NCBI RefSeq assembly: GCF_000264905.1
Contig: NW_006763162.1
Coordinates: 2,086 to 49,787, forward strand
Source: Stereum hirsutum FP-91666 SS1
Lineage: Eukaryota > Basidiomycota > Agaricomycetes > Russulales > Stereaceae
Direction of reading: 5' to 3'
DNA length: 47,702 nucleotides
Below, in pieces: positions 12,401 through 22,397 of the stretch; positions within the stretch are counted from its first letter, which is position 1, and every line of letters begins with the position of its first letter. Made by a program: the position numbers and the translations under genes. The notes below the pieces were generated by a model, which saw only the letters and a list, made by a program, of their open reading frames with translations, was not told the origin of the DNA and did not search any database.

Positions 12401-12551
12401 TCCGATTCGGAAACGGAGGACTGCTGATGCTGTAGTACGGGAGGGAGGTCTTGAACTCGTTCCTAAGAAACGGACCAGGACTGAGCGAGGAATTGAGATG
12501 GATCACAGGAAACACCCACTTGATGATCTCTATGGCAGGAGGCTGACTTAG
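9468..12551 (+). CDS. Unknown nine-exon protein, possible mobile-element gene, one in-frame stop
   Basis: I do not recognise this family. Nine exons join in frame: 9468-10043, 10114-10191, 10263-10343, 10489-10705, 10788-10893, 10977-11124, 11222-11387, 11513-11990 and 12122-12551 (2,280 nt, 760 codons). A single TAA at 9969-9971 interrupts exon 1, between PYTPMPPERL and SLVLDKVTHTPRTLL. All later junctions are clean, so this may be a recent nonsense change, an error, or a split gene. The protein has an acidic N-terminal segment (residues 45-80) and a central region rich in hydrophobic and basic residues (GIGKYTIQEL, DVPSRVARLIAAYRHLILG). An Ala/Glu repeat lies near 11640-11690. The basic C-terminus resembles a nuclear localisation signal (KKRTRTERG, RPIRKRR). 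Inverted repeats lie about 120 bp before the start and 180 bp after the stop, which suggests it is carried by a transposable element. Confidence 0.65.
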
Positions 12552-12730
12552 ACTTAGCGCTAGAGTACCTGTTTATTGTTACTTAAAAGTTCAATGGATT
12601 CATCATAGCCTTCCTTTTCCTTCGTAACATTCATTTTGTTGGCTCTTTTTGTAGACCATAGTAGCTCGAGCTCAGCTCGAGTGACCTGAATCTAACGTCT
12701 TGAATCGTCGGGATCGAATATGACTCTGTG

Positions 12731-13110
12731 AAAAAAGTTACTCCTTTGCTCTTGAGCTGTGAGTTTTGTAGATAAATCAAGGGGTTGGAGTTCTCGAAAT
12801 ATGGTCTGTTTCTCTTAGTTATGCATGCTCAATTGTGTATGGCACACACATATGCAAACTCTGAACTTGAAGTACTTACAGTGCCATAAACCAGTACTCA
12901 TGAGTACTTACCTGTACGAGTGGGACTTGGGACTTCTCACATATTTCTTTCCTTTGCTCTTGGTTTTCGAGTTTTGAAGTTAAACTAATACATTCTGGTG
13001 CTCATTTTGCCCTGTTTTTCTCTTCATTATTTGTGCCAAGGTAGATATAGACGAAGAATGGGAAGGGGTGAGGCGGGCCACCGGCATTTCCCGGTGTCCG
13101 GATCCCTGTA
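12731..13110 (+). repeat. Dispersed repeat, copy A (right arm next to unknown gene)
   Basis: Begins CTCCTTTGCTCTTGAGCTGT and ends near a hairpin CACCGG-CATTTC-CCGGTG at about 13079-13096. The inner 52 bases form an inverted match to 9294-9345. A second sub-repeat (CCTTTGCTCTTGG...TTTTGAAGTTAAAC) lies at 12950-12985. The whole segment recurs in direct orientation as copy B. No convincing coding exon is present. Confidence 0.75.
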
Positions 13111-13317
13111 TTTCGCATCTTTGTCCTTTTCCTTCTCCTTCCCTGTTCACAACGCCTGCTCCTCATCTCACACCAGGTGAGTGTGATATCATAACAAGAA
13201 CCTAGCTACATTTGAATCTGATCTCCTTGCTGCATTCAAGACCATACTATACCTCTACCTCTTAGAGCACATTCTGTGTTCGAAGTAATTATAATCGAAT
13301 TTAACTCCCTTAAAATT

Positions 13318-13690
13318 TTGTCTCCTTTGCTCTTGAGCTGTGAGTTTTGTAGACAAATCAAGGGTTTACAGCTCTTGAAACAAGGTTCATTTCTCTTGGT
13401 TATGCATGCTCAGCTGTGTAGGGCACACATATGCAAACCCAGGAGTACGGTGACACCCATGTGTAACTGTGTAACCAGCCCTCAGTGCTTACCTGTACGG
13501 GTCGGGGCTTCTCACGTAATGTTTTCCTTTGCTCTTGGGCTTTTGATTTTGAAGTCAAATCCATAGATCCTGGTGCTCGTTTTGTCGTGTTTTTCTCCTA
13601 GTTATTTGTGCCAGGGTGAATAATGATGGACATGGGGGAAGGGTGTGCGACACGCCACCGGCATTTCCCGGTGAGAGTCTCCTTTTCCTT
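13318..13690 (+). repeat. Dispersed repeat, copy B (direct to copy A)
   Basis: Diverged direct repeat of 12731-13110, offset about 585 bp. Shared landmarks in the same order are CTCCTTTGCTCTTGAGCTGT, TTTGTAGA.AAATCAAGG, TTATGCATGCTCA, CACATATGCAAAC, CTTACCTGTACG, TTTCCTTTGCTCTTGG, TTATTTGTGCCA and the CACCGGCATTTCCCGGTG hairpin near 13657-13674. Confidence 0.8.
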
Positions 13691-14129
13691 GTCTCAGAGC
13701 GGGCGACGATCGAGCCTTGTCCTTGTACGTGACAGATTCACTGCTCACAAATGAAGCTCCTCATAATGGAGATCTCTCTCTGATTATCACTCATATCTGT
13801 GTATCATAGTGTAGTGCTGCAGGCTCCGCGGTCGGAAGTCAAGCTCACAACTCATAAGGGCAAACAGAGGACAAAAGTAATGGTGGAGCATAGAGCGATA
13901 GCATGGGAAATACGCATAGGGAATAGCAAAGGCATAAAGACATGAAAGAAATAACATAGAGACATATGATCGTAACATGGGAGAAGACATAGACATAGAC
14001 ATAGACTTGTAAGTCTGTGAGTCGTACACACTACCACATGATTCTACATGGTGTGACGGTCAACGCCTGATTTTATTCGAGTATAACATGAGACTCACTT
14101 GGGTACGATTGATTGACACGAAGGAGCCT
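13691..14129. other. Intergenic, no gene recognised
   Basis: No recognisable exon. It covers the downstream side of the minus-strand gene ending at 14130, so its 3' untranslated region probably lies here. A short low-complexity stretch with repeated GACATA is visible near 13984-14004. Confidence 0.4.
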
Positions 14130-17100
14130 TCAATTTTGCACAGTGTTGATTAAAGCCATGATACTTTGACATAAGCTGGCCCACTCGTTTCCGTACTGCA
14201 TGTTCTTATCTGGGTGATATACCTAACAAGAATTCAGACTTAGGAAAGCGGACACGCAGGACACAATAGGGAATATAATAGCACAATGGTACTCACACGT
14301 GCAAGAAGACGGCGCTGGGATGTGACAGAAGCCTGGACAATCGTCGAGAGTTGAATGCGTCTAGCAGGGTCAGGGTGTGGAACTCGTCGAAGTAGATCAG
14401 AGCGGAATTCATGCCAAGGGATACGACGAGCTGAGCTTCGTCTCGACGGTGAGACACGCTCCGATGTTGCATCAATGAATCGGCGATATGAGATCATCGT
14501 AGATGCTGATAGTACGAAAGTAGAGGTAGAGGGCTGTGCGGTTGAAGTCGTAGTTGTAGAGGCGCCAGCGGTGGTCGAGAGAGGTGGATTGGAGTGAGAC
14601 GGAGTAGGTACAGAACCGGAGGTACCAGTCGTTGAGGTGTTAGTAGTCGACGCAGGATATGGGCGTGTACGTTCATCATCGCTAGAGACGTATATGTACT
14701 CATTGGGAGTAGAAGACGATCCCCAGGCAGATTGACGAGGTCGTGCTTGCGGGGTAGGACGAGGTCGCGGTTGAGTGCGGGGGAATGTCGATGAATAGGA
14801 TGGTGGAGGACCTGTTTTCGGAGGTTCGGTTTATATCAACTTGAGAATGTCCTCGAAATAATGAAAAAAGACTCACGGTTCGAAGTGGGTTCTTCGAGTG
14901 GCGTAGATTGTCGTGGCGTAGGTTGTCGTCTATGAGAGCCTCCAGAGCAGAACGTACGAGTCCCATACTTCTCCTGCAGGAACTGTCTAATCGTCTCGGC
15001 GTACTCACCGTCCGAAATATCGGATCCTGACGAGGTCGAAGAAGGCACATATGCATCAGAGGAATTATTGGGTTTAGACGATGGTGCAGGGCTAAGAGAT
15101 CGCCTTATTATTATTGGACAGCACAACTCAGAAGATGAACAGTGCCTACGCATCCGTGTTCGTCCCAGCAGAACCCCTACGCTTTCCCCTCCCACCTCTC
15201 CCTCCACGACCACGACGACCACGACGACCACGACTACTCTTACCACGAGCAGTACCCTCCTCCTGCACTGGTTCACCGTCATCCCCACCACCGTTGCTTT
15301 GAACATCAGCAAACTCCCCAGTACCTCCAGTCGTCTCAGCGCTGGCTTTGGTCGCAGTACTTGCACGAGTACTACGGCGGCTGTTGATTTCCGATTGATT
15401 TTCCTATCCAATTAAGACGTCGAGGTCGAGTGAATAACAAAAATAAGCCAAAAAGTCATCAGAGAAGGTGATAATAGAGAACGAACCTCTGCATCACCAG
15501 TACTTGGGACATCATTCCTTGCCGGAGTAGGTTTCCCCTTCCACTTCTACAACAATACCCGAATATCAGCACAGTACTTGAAGTAAACAGAATATACACA
15601 TGAATACACGCACGGATTTCCGACAAGATTCAATATACTTGGACGCCTCCCTACAGAACGTCTGAAGTATGGAAAATATAGCGTAGTAGCTGTCATCGTC
15701 CATCTCGTAGTGATCCAGGAATGGTATAAGCAACGCATCGATAAACTTCGCCAACCCCCATTTCCCTAGACGCATATTGTCTGATTTCATCTGCGAGTGA
15801 TCAGAGGCTGAGCCGAAGTCGGCATCCAGTGCCTGAAGTAGGGCCCCAGGCGAGTCTTGTTTCAAGACGAACGAAGAGGCACAGAGATGATCCCAATTGT
15901 TCTGGGTAGCGATCTGGGCACATATGGGAAAGACAACAGAAAGAACATATGAGACAGTCTCATCAAACACAATAAAACCTATGTTAGTCACTCACTGCGA
16001 AGCATTGCGAAGTGGACTTATCCAGACGAACAACGGAGCTAATGAAGTCGCGGAATCCGTCAGGCGAATACATATCTGGGCCAGGAGTGTCGGAGTCCTC
16101 CTTAAACTTAACGATAAGCTTGTACAGATTACCGGTGAGTACGATGAGTTCATCCTGCGATGGGCGAGGGAACTGAAAGCTAATTGAAGGGAGTAATCTG
16201 TAAGCAATGCACAGGCCATCGATGATGAAGCCTAGTCCCTTAGGACCAAACTTGATCATGGTAGAGGCATCTGGGTCGTCCAGCATGGAGTTGAAGAACG
16301 AGATGTTGTTGAAGAAGTCAGTGACGGATGCCCAGACGATATCCGCCGTAATGCCTTAGGAAATGTGTGTCAACGATCGTCGAATACGAATACTGGTAGT
16401 ACGAGACAAAGTATACGAAGACGAAGAGCATAGAAAGATAGAAATCTCACCTTCCGGGTTCTTACAGAAGAGATCGTACAGGATCTGCACGCTACTCTTG
16501 GCCTTATAACCGTCCATGTAGAGATCCGCCGGGACGAGAGGCCACTAGTTAGGGAAACAATGTGAATCGGGGGATCAATATATACGGCAAAACAAGAAGG
16601 GTGACAAGAAATACCATGGACGAAGGCTTAGCAGGTTGATGGACGTTGGTGACAGCACGCATGAGATCGTGCATGATCCTTGGAGTACCACCGATCCATT
16701 GATCTGGTTCAGCATAAGGCCCAGGGAAGGGAGTGAAAAACGATCCTGCGCCGTTCACTCTCGAGGGTGTGGAATACCTGGAAGGGCGAAGGATATTTCA
16801 GGACTATGACAGCATGGGAGAGATGCGAAAGACGTACGGATTGTCGTCATCCTTCTGCTTCTGCGGAAGTGAGGAAGAATAAGATGTTGTCCGTGACGGA
16901 GGGACCGTAGACGTAGAAGGCATCGCGGTTGAAGACGATGAGGAGGCGGGAGTGTGTGGCGACACCTTGGGTGCTTCTTCTTTCTTCTAGAAATGACGGC
17001 GGTCAGATACAATACTCATGAGGTCGTATAAAACATACATTGGTCTGAGGTACGTCGTCATCACTTTCCGCTTCTTCGGCACCGGACGAGTCCTCGTCGG

Positions 17101-18867
17101 AGGAAGAGTCGAAGGTGAAAGGGATATTGGCGGTACCCTCAGGTAAGCAGATATATATCACGTTCTTCCAGATGGTGGCGGCGTTCCGTGGCTTTGTAAG
17201 TCCAGTAGCCCTATGACATAGTCAATCAGCCAATTATGCAGGGATAAAATGGATGGATAGGAGAGTAGGACGAATAGGATAGGAGAGTAGACACTAGTAC
17301 TAGAATGAGCGATGATCATACCTTAACAACCGAGCAAAGTCTATGACCATCGACGATGGGAAAGGAATAAGAACGGTGCCCTTCCTGTCTCCCTGTCCGC
17401 GATTCTGTCCGGTGAGAAGGTTCCAAGGGTTTTGGGGAAAGGGCGGAGCAGGAGACTGATGAGCAGTAGGGGACAGGAGCTCGTTGACGACGGTAACGAA
17501 GGCTGGAACATGGAGGAACAAGCCGCTGATGGCGACCTTAATCTCAAACGGAGTTGCAGTGGTGGGGAGACTGACGTTCCCGATGAGACCAACAAGGTCA
17601 AGTTGCGACAACCTAGAAGCGAAGCAATAGATGTGAGTACGAAGATACACGCAACAATTATCAAGGTGAAGACGAACTGGCTGACAGACATCACACGATA
17701 ACGGCCAGCATTTGCCCTGACTGTATTGGGAAGGAGAGCGACGGTGAACGAGGTGTCCGGGACTGAAGGTGTCGACTTCGCGGTCTTTGCAGACTTCGAC
17801 TCCTTGCGAGTGGCAGGAGCTACGGTCGAGTCATGTGGATCGTCATCATCGCGCTTACGCTTCACATTTGCTTTGCGAGGCTTAGGTCTGGCACCGACCT
17901 CAGCCTCCTGCTGAGCCTGAGGAGTGATGTTGTGAGACACATCATAACGTTGAGGGATAGAAAAATTAGGGTGTAGGTAGATGGTCAGGAAGGGTTGAGT
18001 AGGAAGGGATAGGATAATGGTACGTAGACAAATAGGAATGGGAAGAGCTAGAAAGGGAGATAGATGAATAGGAAACACTAGAAGGATGGGTAGCGGGATA
18101 AGAAGAGATAGAGAGTAGTAGGTAGACGAAGATGAAGACGAAGGAAGAAGGATAGAACAAAAGTACATGTCCGAACAGACAAACCTTTTGAGCGGGGTAG
18201 AATGTCTTCGACATTCCGGCAGGCAAGTTCTGCCCCTCGCCAATTTGCTCCTTCCGACTCTGCGCCATGTTCATGAAGATATTCGGGCTTGCGAGATTGG
18301 GTGTCGCTGAGTACGATGGCGAAGACGAAGACGGCTGCGAGGACTGTGAGGCGGGAGTGGTTGAGTTGGCTGGACGTGAGCCGAAGAGAGACCGGAGGGT
18401 AGTAGTCGAAGGTTGGCTTGAAAGCGGTGGGGTTGGTCCATGAGCGGTGAACGAAGTTGGTGCCGGATTAGAGGCGGGCGGTGGAGCAGCCGGTTCTGGT
18501 GGTGGAGCGCGAGGTGGGTCTGGGACGGGTGGCTAGAGATGCATACAGTATGTAACACGTAGTATATAATTAATAAATAGAGACAAGGCACAGGAAATCA
18601 CTTGTGGCGGGGCTAGGGAGAAAATATGGAAGAGGAACGGCGTACCGCATGCTCGGGTATCTTGGCCGAAATGGCCATTTTGTGGAGGCCAGCGGGGTGG
18701 CCACAAATAGCACAGAGGACGATAGCTAGACGAAGGGGATCGCTTGCCTCGTCCATCTGCTTAGGGTTTGGGAAAAATAAGTAACAAAGTTCGGAGCTGA
18801 CACATGTCTTGTGATTGCAGGGCCCGAGTTGAGCGGGAGTGAGAGCCCAGGGAGAAGTCGAGTCCAT
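14130..18867 (-). CDS. Large unknown protein with Cys/His cluster, RG-rich region and J-like C-terminus
   Basis: A multi-exon minus-strand gene of unknown function. The N-terminal part has a likely zinc-binding cluster (PCNHKTC ... LCAICGHPAGLHK, near 18810 and 18690). It is followed by a Pro/Ser-rich region, a basic segment (KPRKANVKRKRDDDD, 17880), and a folded core (SQLDLVGLIGNVSLPTTA near 17600; GPKGLGFIIDGLCIAYRLLP near 16220; WDHLCASSFVLKQDSPG near 15880). An RG-rich low-complexity tract lies at 15170-15250, then a Ser/Thr-rich tail. The last exon encodes VYHPDKNMQYGNEWASLC, with the HPD of J-domains, and ends TGA at 14130-14132. Homologues with a similar layout are common hypothetical proteins in Agaricomycetes, by recollection only. 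Splice sites flank the exons examined and I saw no clear lesion. The start is uncertain: ATG at 18865-18867 is used, but an upstream exon beginning at 19146 is possible. Confidence 0.6.
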
Positions 18868-19428
18868 GAGCAAAGAGGAGGAGAGTTTCAAAGTCTTAGA
18901 ATCGACGAGAAGGAAGGAGAGTTTGATGGCCGGACGAAGGAGCGAGTCGGTTGTCACTTGCCTTTTCCCTCGTCAAGATTTAAGGTTCAAGCCACCGTGA
19001 CCGATGATCGAGAGAGTGGAGAGTGGACGAGGGAAAACAGTAAATTGTGACAGGGAACCTTGCAAGACCTAGTTACCAGGACTGAGATTCGGAGCTCCCG
19101 GCGAGGACCGTTCCGGTGCTAAGGGCGAAGAGGAAGACAAATTCATGGAGCCGCATCTAGATCAAGCATTAGCAAAGCTTAGGTCTCAGAGCCAAGGATT
19201 CTGTAGTATCACAATGTACCGGGCTCGATGACTCGGATTTGGGGTGAAGAAATGATTCGAGCACAGAGCATCACACTAAGGAAGGAAGAACTTGTGTTGC
19301 AAGTGACGAAGAGAATCGTAACTTCGACACTTGCGAGGCCAGGTGTGCAGAGTCGACAACATATGTGCATGGCATGTCAGTCCACCTGTGTGCAAAGAGC
19401 AAACACAAAGACCTGTACGCAAACGGAA
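18868..19428. other. Upstream region of the minus-strand gene
   Basis: On the minus strand an ATG at 19144-19146 opens a short frame (MNLSSSSPLAPERSSPGAPN) with a donor at 19075-19076. It could be a first exon of the gene ending at 14130, but I could not join it in frame. Nothing else recognisable. Confidence 0.35.
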
Positions 19429-20213
19429 GCGGAACTTACGCGCGGCGGCTCGAGATGAAAGAACTTACACGTGTGTCCGGCAAACCGCCGTCACATAGGC
19501 GCCACGACGCCTAAACTGGTATGACTTCTGCGTGTGATCATTCAATGTGGCGGGACTTGTGCGTGTTCACACCTCTTCGGTCGCATGAAAACAGTCAAGA
19601 TATTTATTTAACACTATTACGCCCATACGTTTCTTCAGTAAGTTCGTTTCCTACAGTAAGTTCGTTTCTCAGCGTAAGTTCGTTTCTCAGCGTAAGTTCG
19701 TTTCCTACAGTAAGTTCGTTTCTCAGCGTAAGTTCGTTTCTCAGCGTAAGTTCGTTTCCTACAGTAAGTTCGTTTCTCAGCGTAAGTTCATTTCTCAGCG
19801 TAAGTTCGTTTCGTCAGTAAGTTCGTTTCTCGGCGTAAGTTCGTTTCTCACCGTAAGTTCGTTTCTCACCGTAAGTTCGTTTCTCACCGTAAGTTCGTTT
19901 CGTGCAGTAGGTTCGTTTCTTGCGTTAGTTTCGTTTCTCACTGTGAGTTCGTTTCTCACTGTGAGTTTGTTTCTCACTGTAAGTTCGTTTCTCACTGTAA
20001 GTTCGTTTCTAGGCTTAAGTTCGTTTCTTGCGGGGTCCGAGCACAGTAAGTTCGTTTGCTAGTTAAGTTCGTTTGTGCATGCGCTAAGTGTGTGCCTCGG
20101 AGAGCCCTTTTTTTGGGGGTCTCTCAAATGAAGATGCTCACAAGGGTATGGGGGCCCCGTTAGGCGCTCCGTCGAAAAAAGCGATGCTACTACGTAGCAT
20201 CGGGACGCAGGTA
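19429..20213 (+). repeat. 785-bp block, copy 1, ends at assembly gap
   Basis: By spot comparison and identical translations this block equals 20383-21167 at a constant offset of 954. It contains the minisatellite at 19638-20074, the tract CCCTTTTTTTGGGGG near 20105-20119 and a 21-nt palindrome (CGATGCTAC-TAC-GTAGCATCG, 20182-20202). It stops exactly at the first N. Confidence 0.9.
19638..20074 (+). repeat. Minisatellite of 24 units, 18-bp period
   Basis: The consensus unit is GTAAGTTCGTTTCTCAGC. I count 24 units, several 16-19 bp long and one with a longer spacer. Units 1-9 form a higher-order 54-bp pattern: one unit ending CCTACA followed by two ending CTCAGC, three times. Because 18 is a multiple of 3, long open frames run through on both strands (SSFLSV on plus, RNELTV on minus). 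These are low-complexity by-products and I do not call them genes. Confidence 0.9.
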
Positions 20214-20378
20214 NNNNNNNNNNNNNNNNNNNNNNNNNNNNNNNNNNNNNNNNNNNNNNNNNNNNNNNNNNNNNNNNNNNNNNNNNNNNNNNNNNNNNNN
20301 NNNNNNNNNNNNNNNNNNNNNNNNNNNNNNNNNNNNNNNNNNNNNNNNNNNNNNNNNNNNNNNNNNNNNNNNNNNNNN
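20214..20378. other. Assembly gap (165 N)
   Basis: A run of undetermined bases. Its flanks are the two identical 785-bp blocks, which suggests unmerged overlapping contig ends. Confidence 0.98.
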
Positions 20379-20382
20379 CGGA

Positions 20383-21167
20383 GCGGAACTTACGCGCGGC
20401 GGCTCGAGATGAAAGAACTTACACGTGTGTCCGGCAAACCGCCGTCACATAGGCGCCACGACGCCTAAACTGGTATGACTTCTGCGTGTGATCATTCAAT
20501 GTGGCGGGACTTGTGCGTGTTCACACCTCTTCGGTCGCATGAAAACAGTCAAGATATTTATTTAACACTATTACGCCCATACGTTTCTTCAGTAAGTTCG
20601 TTTCCTACAGTAAGTTCGTTTCTCAGCGTAAGTTCGTTTCTCAGCGTAAGTTCGTTTCCTACAGTAAGTTCGTTTCTCAGCGTAAGTTCGTTTCTCAGCG
20701 TAAGTTCGTTTCCTACAGTAAGTTCGTTTCTCAGCGTAAGTTCATTTCTCAGCGTAAGTTCGTTTCGTCAGTAAGTTCGTTTCTCGGCGTAAGTTCGTTT
20801 CTCACCGTAAGTTCGTTTCTCACCGTAAGTTCGTTTCTCACCGTAAGTTCGTTTCGTGCAGTAGGTTCGTTTCTTGCGTTAGTTTCGTTTCTCACTGTGA
20901 GTTCGTTTCTCACTGTGAGTTTGTTTCTCACTGTAAGTTCGTTTCTCACTGTAAGTTCGTTTCTAGGCTTAAGTTCGTTTCTTGCGGGGTCCGAGCACAG
21001 TAAGTTCGTTTGCTAGTTAAGTTCGTTTGTGCATGCGCTAAGTGTGTGCCTCGGAGAGCCCTTTTTTTGGGGGTCTCTCAAATGAAGATGCTCACAAGGG
21101 TATGGGGGCCCCGTTAGGCGCTCCGTCGAAAAAAGCGATGCTACTACGTAGCATCGGGACGCAGGTA
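20383..21167 (+). repeat. 785-bp block, copy 2, starts after assembly gap
   Basis: Same sequence as 19429-20213, including a 24-unit minisatellite at 20592-21028. At the very edge CGGAG replaces CGGAAG of copy 1, a one-base difference at a contig end. Downstream the sequence runs straight into the ELP6 remnant. Confidence 0.9.
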
Positions 21168-21262
21168 GCTAGTTGTGTCCAGAATGGTGCGCCAGCTCTC
21201 CGTGTATACATCTTGCACAGCCCTCATCTTGCGATCGGGGGCATCGTTCAATTCAGGTTTTG

Positions 21263-21779
21263 AAGGTAGATCGGAATATAGATGAAGGAACTTTGCTCCT
21301 TCTTGACCTCCACGATACGCTCTTCGAGCTCGATGAACCACGCAGTCTTCGTCTTGTCTTTGACCTCATTCGAAGTACCGTGAGCAAAATTAGCCCATTG
21401 GATCCGACCCAAGCCGAGAGAGACAGTGCACTAGTCGTGGTAGAGGATACATCCACCATTGAATGGGCAGGGTACTCGACGAGCGAAATCAGCAGGTTCT
21501 GCCGTGCCCTCCCCGTGTTATGTGCAAGGGTGCGTCGCATTTTTTTTTCAATCGCTGCGGCTTTCTCGTTTCAGTCTCTCAATCTATGTTCCTGCATTTC
21601 CCAATTCATGGCACATCTGCCCTACTAAGGTATCTCTGTATCCTGGCCCGTCTTATATGCTGTCTGCCAGCATATCGTCACAGAGCCATCTAATTTCCCG
21701 GGATAAGGCCCTGCAGTACCGTCTAACCGACACCGGTGCGACATTCTTCAAGCGGGGCACCGGAGGAGCTGTCTTATAA
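21263..21779 (+). pseudogene. ELP6: Elongator complex subunit 6 (ELP6-like) remnant, 5' truncated
   Basis: Two segments match the RecA-like fold of Elp6, part of the Elp4-Elp5-Elp6 ring of Elongator (tRNA wobble-uridine modification). The first, 21263-21534, includes PRSLRLVFDLIRSTV and ALVVVEDTSTIEWAGYSTSE followed by ISRFCRALPVLCAR. The second, ending at a stop at 21777-21779, reads KALQYRLTDTGATFF then KRGTGGAVL, the typical C-terminal end. The expected N-terminal 80-100 residues are missing; that position is taken by the repeat block ending at 21167. The middle section between about 21535 and 21640 does not read as the family. It is probably a fragment produced by insertion of the repeat block. 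The family call rests on pattern recognition. Confidence 0.6.
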
Positions 21780-22397
21780 CCTGTATCCAAACTTGATCCC
21801 AATGTCCTTTATGCTCGGCTGGCTCTATCGAATGGCCTATACACATATCTAATGGTCTGTTGTGATGCTGTGCTCAGACTGGCGGCTTCGTCGATCTCTT
21901 GCTGCTGCTCGGTCCATTTGTTACAATTACCTGGCTCGTATTTCCTTCCATATCTCTACTGCGCAACAAGGGATTGCCCTCAGCGCGACTCTCTTCCTGA
22001 ACAGTACACGGGTCACCAGTGGATCTAACGCTCGAGGATTACGGATTCTGACTGGGATATTGTGGCGCAGCCAGTGTGTTGGTTGGGTGAACCGGGAGCC
22101 TGGCGTAACAGCTTGCCACCATGAGCGACATTTTGAGCTGGCTTTCACCACGTCCATATCGTGGACGCCCCCTCACTATCTGACCAAAACCTCTGCCTTA
22201 CTGACGATCTATAATATTGAGCTGGTTCTCAACGTATAGTTTAGCTCTCAGAGACCTTCGACGTTACACCTATCTTAATCTCATGTTCACTCACGTACCT
22301 GTCCACGCAGACTACTATGCCACACGTCGCCAAACCGCCCTTCCGCGCATCTGAAACCGCACGCCAATAGTGCTACATCACACTCCACTTTCCCAAC
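21780..22397. other. Intergenic, no gene recognised
   Basis: Open frames exist on both strands, including 125 aa on plus at 21862-22239, but no motif or splice pattern supports them. Nothing else seen. Confidence 0.4.

Noticed and set aside
15114..15415. Plus-strand Thr/Pro-rich open frames at 15068-15415
   Set aside because: Shadow of the RG-rich tract of the minus-strand gene; low complexity explains the open frames.
19521..20774. Long open frames through the minisatellite (SSFLSV repeats on plus, RNELTV repeats on minus)
   Set aside because: They exist on both strands because the unit is 18 bp, a multiple of three. No start context, splice sites or homology support a repeat protein.
19638..21028. 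CRISPR array
   Set aside because: Units are contiguous with 16-19 bp period and no unique spacers, in a eukaryotic genome.
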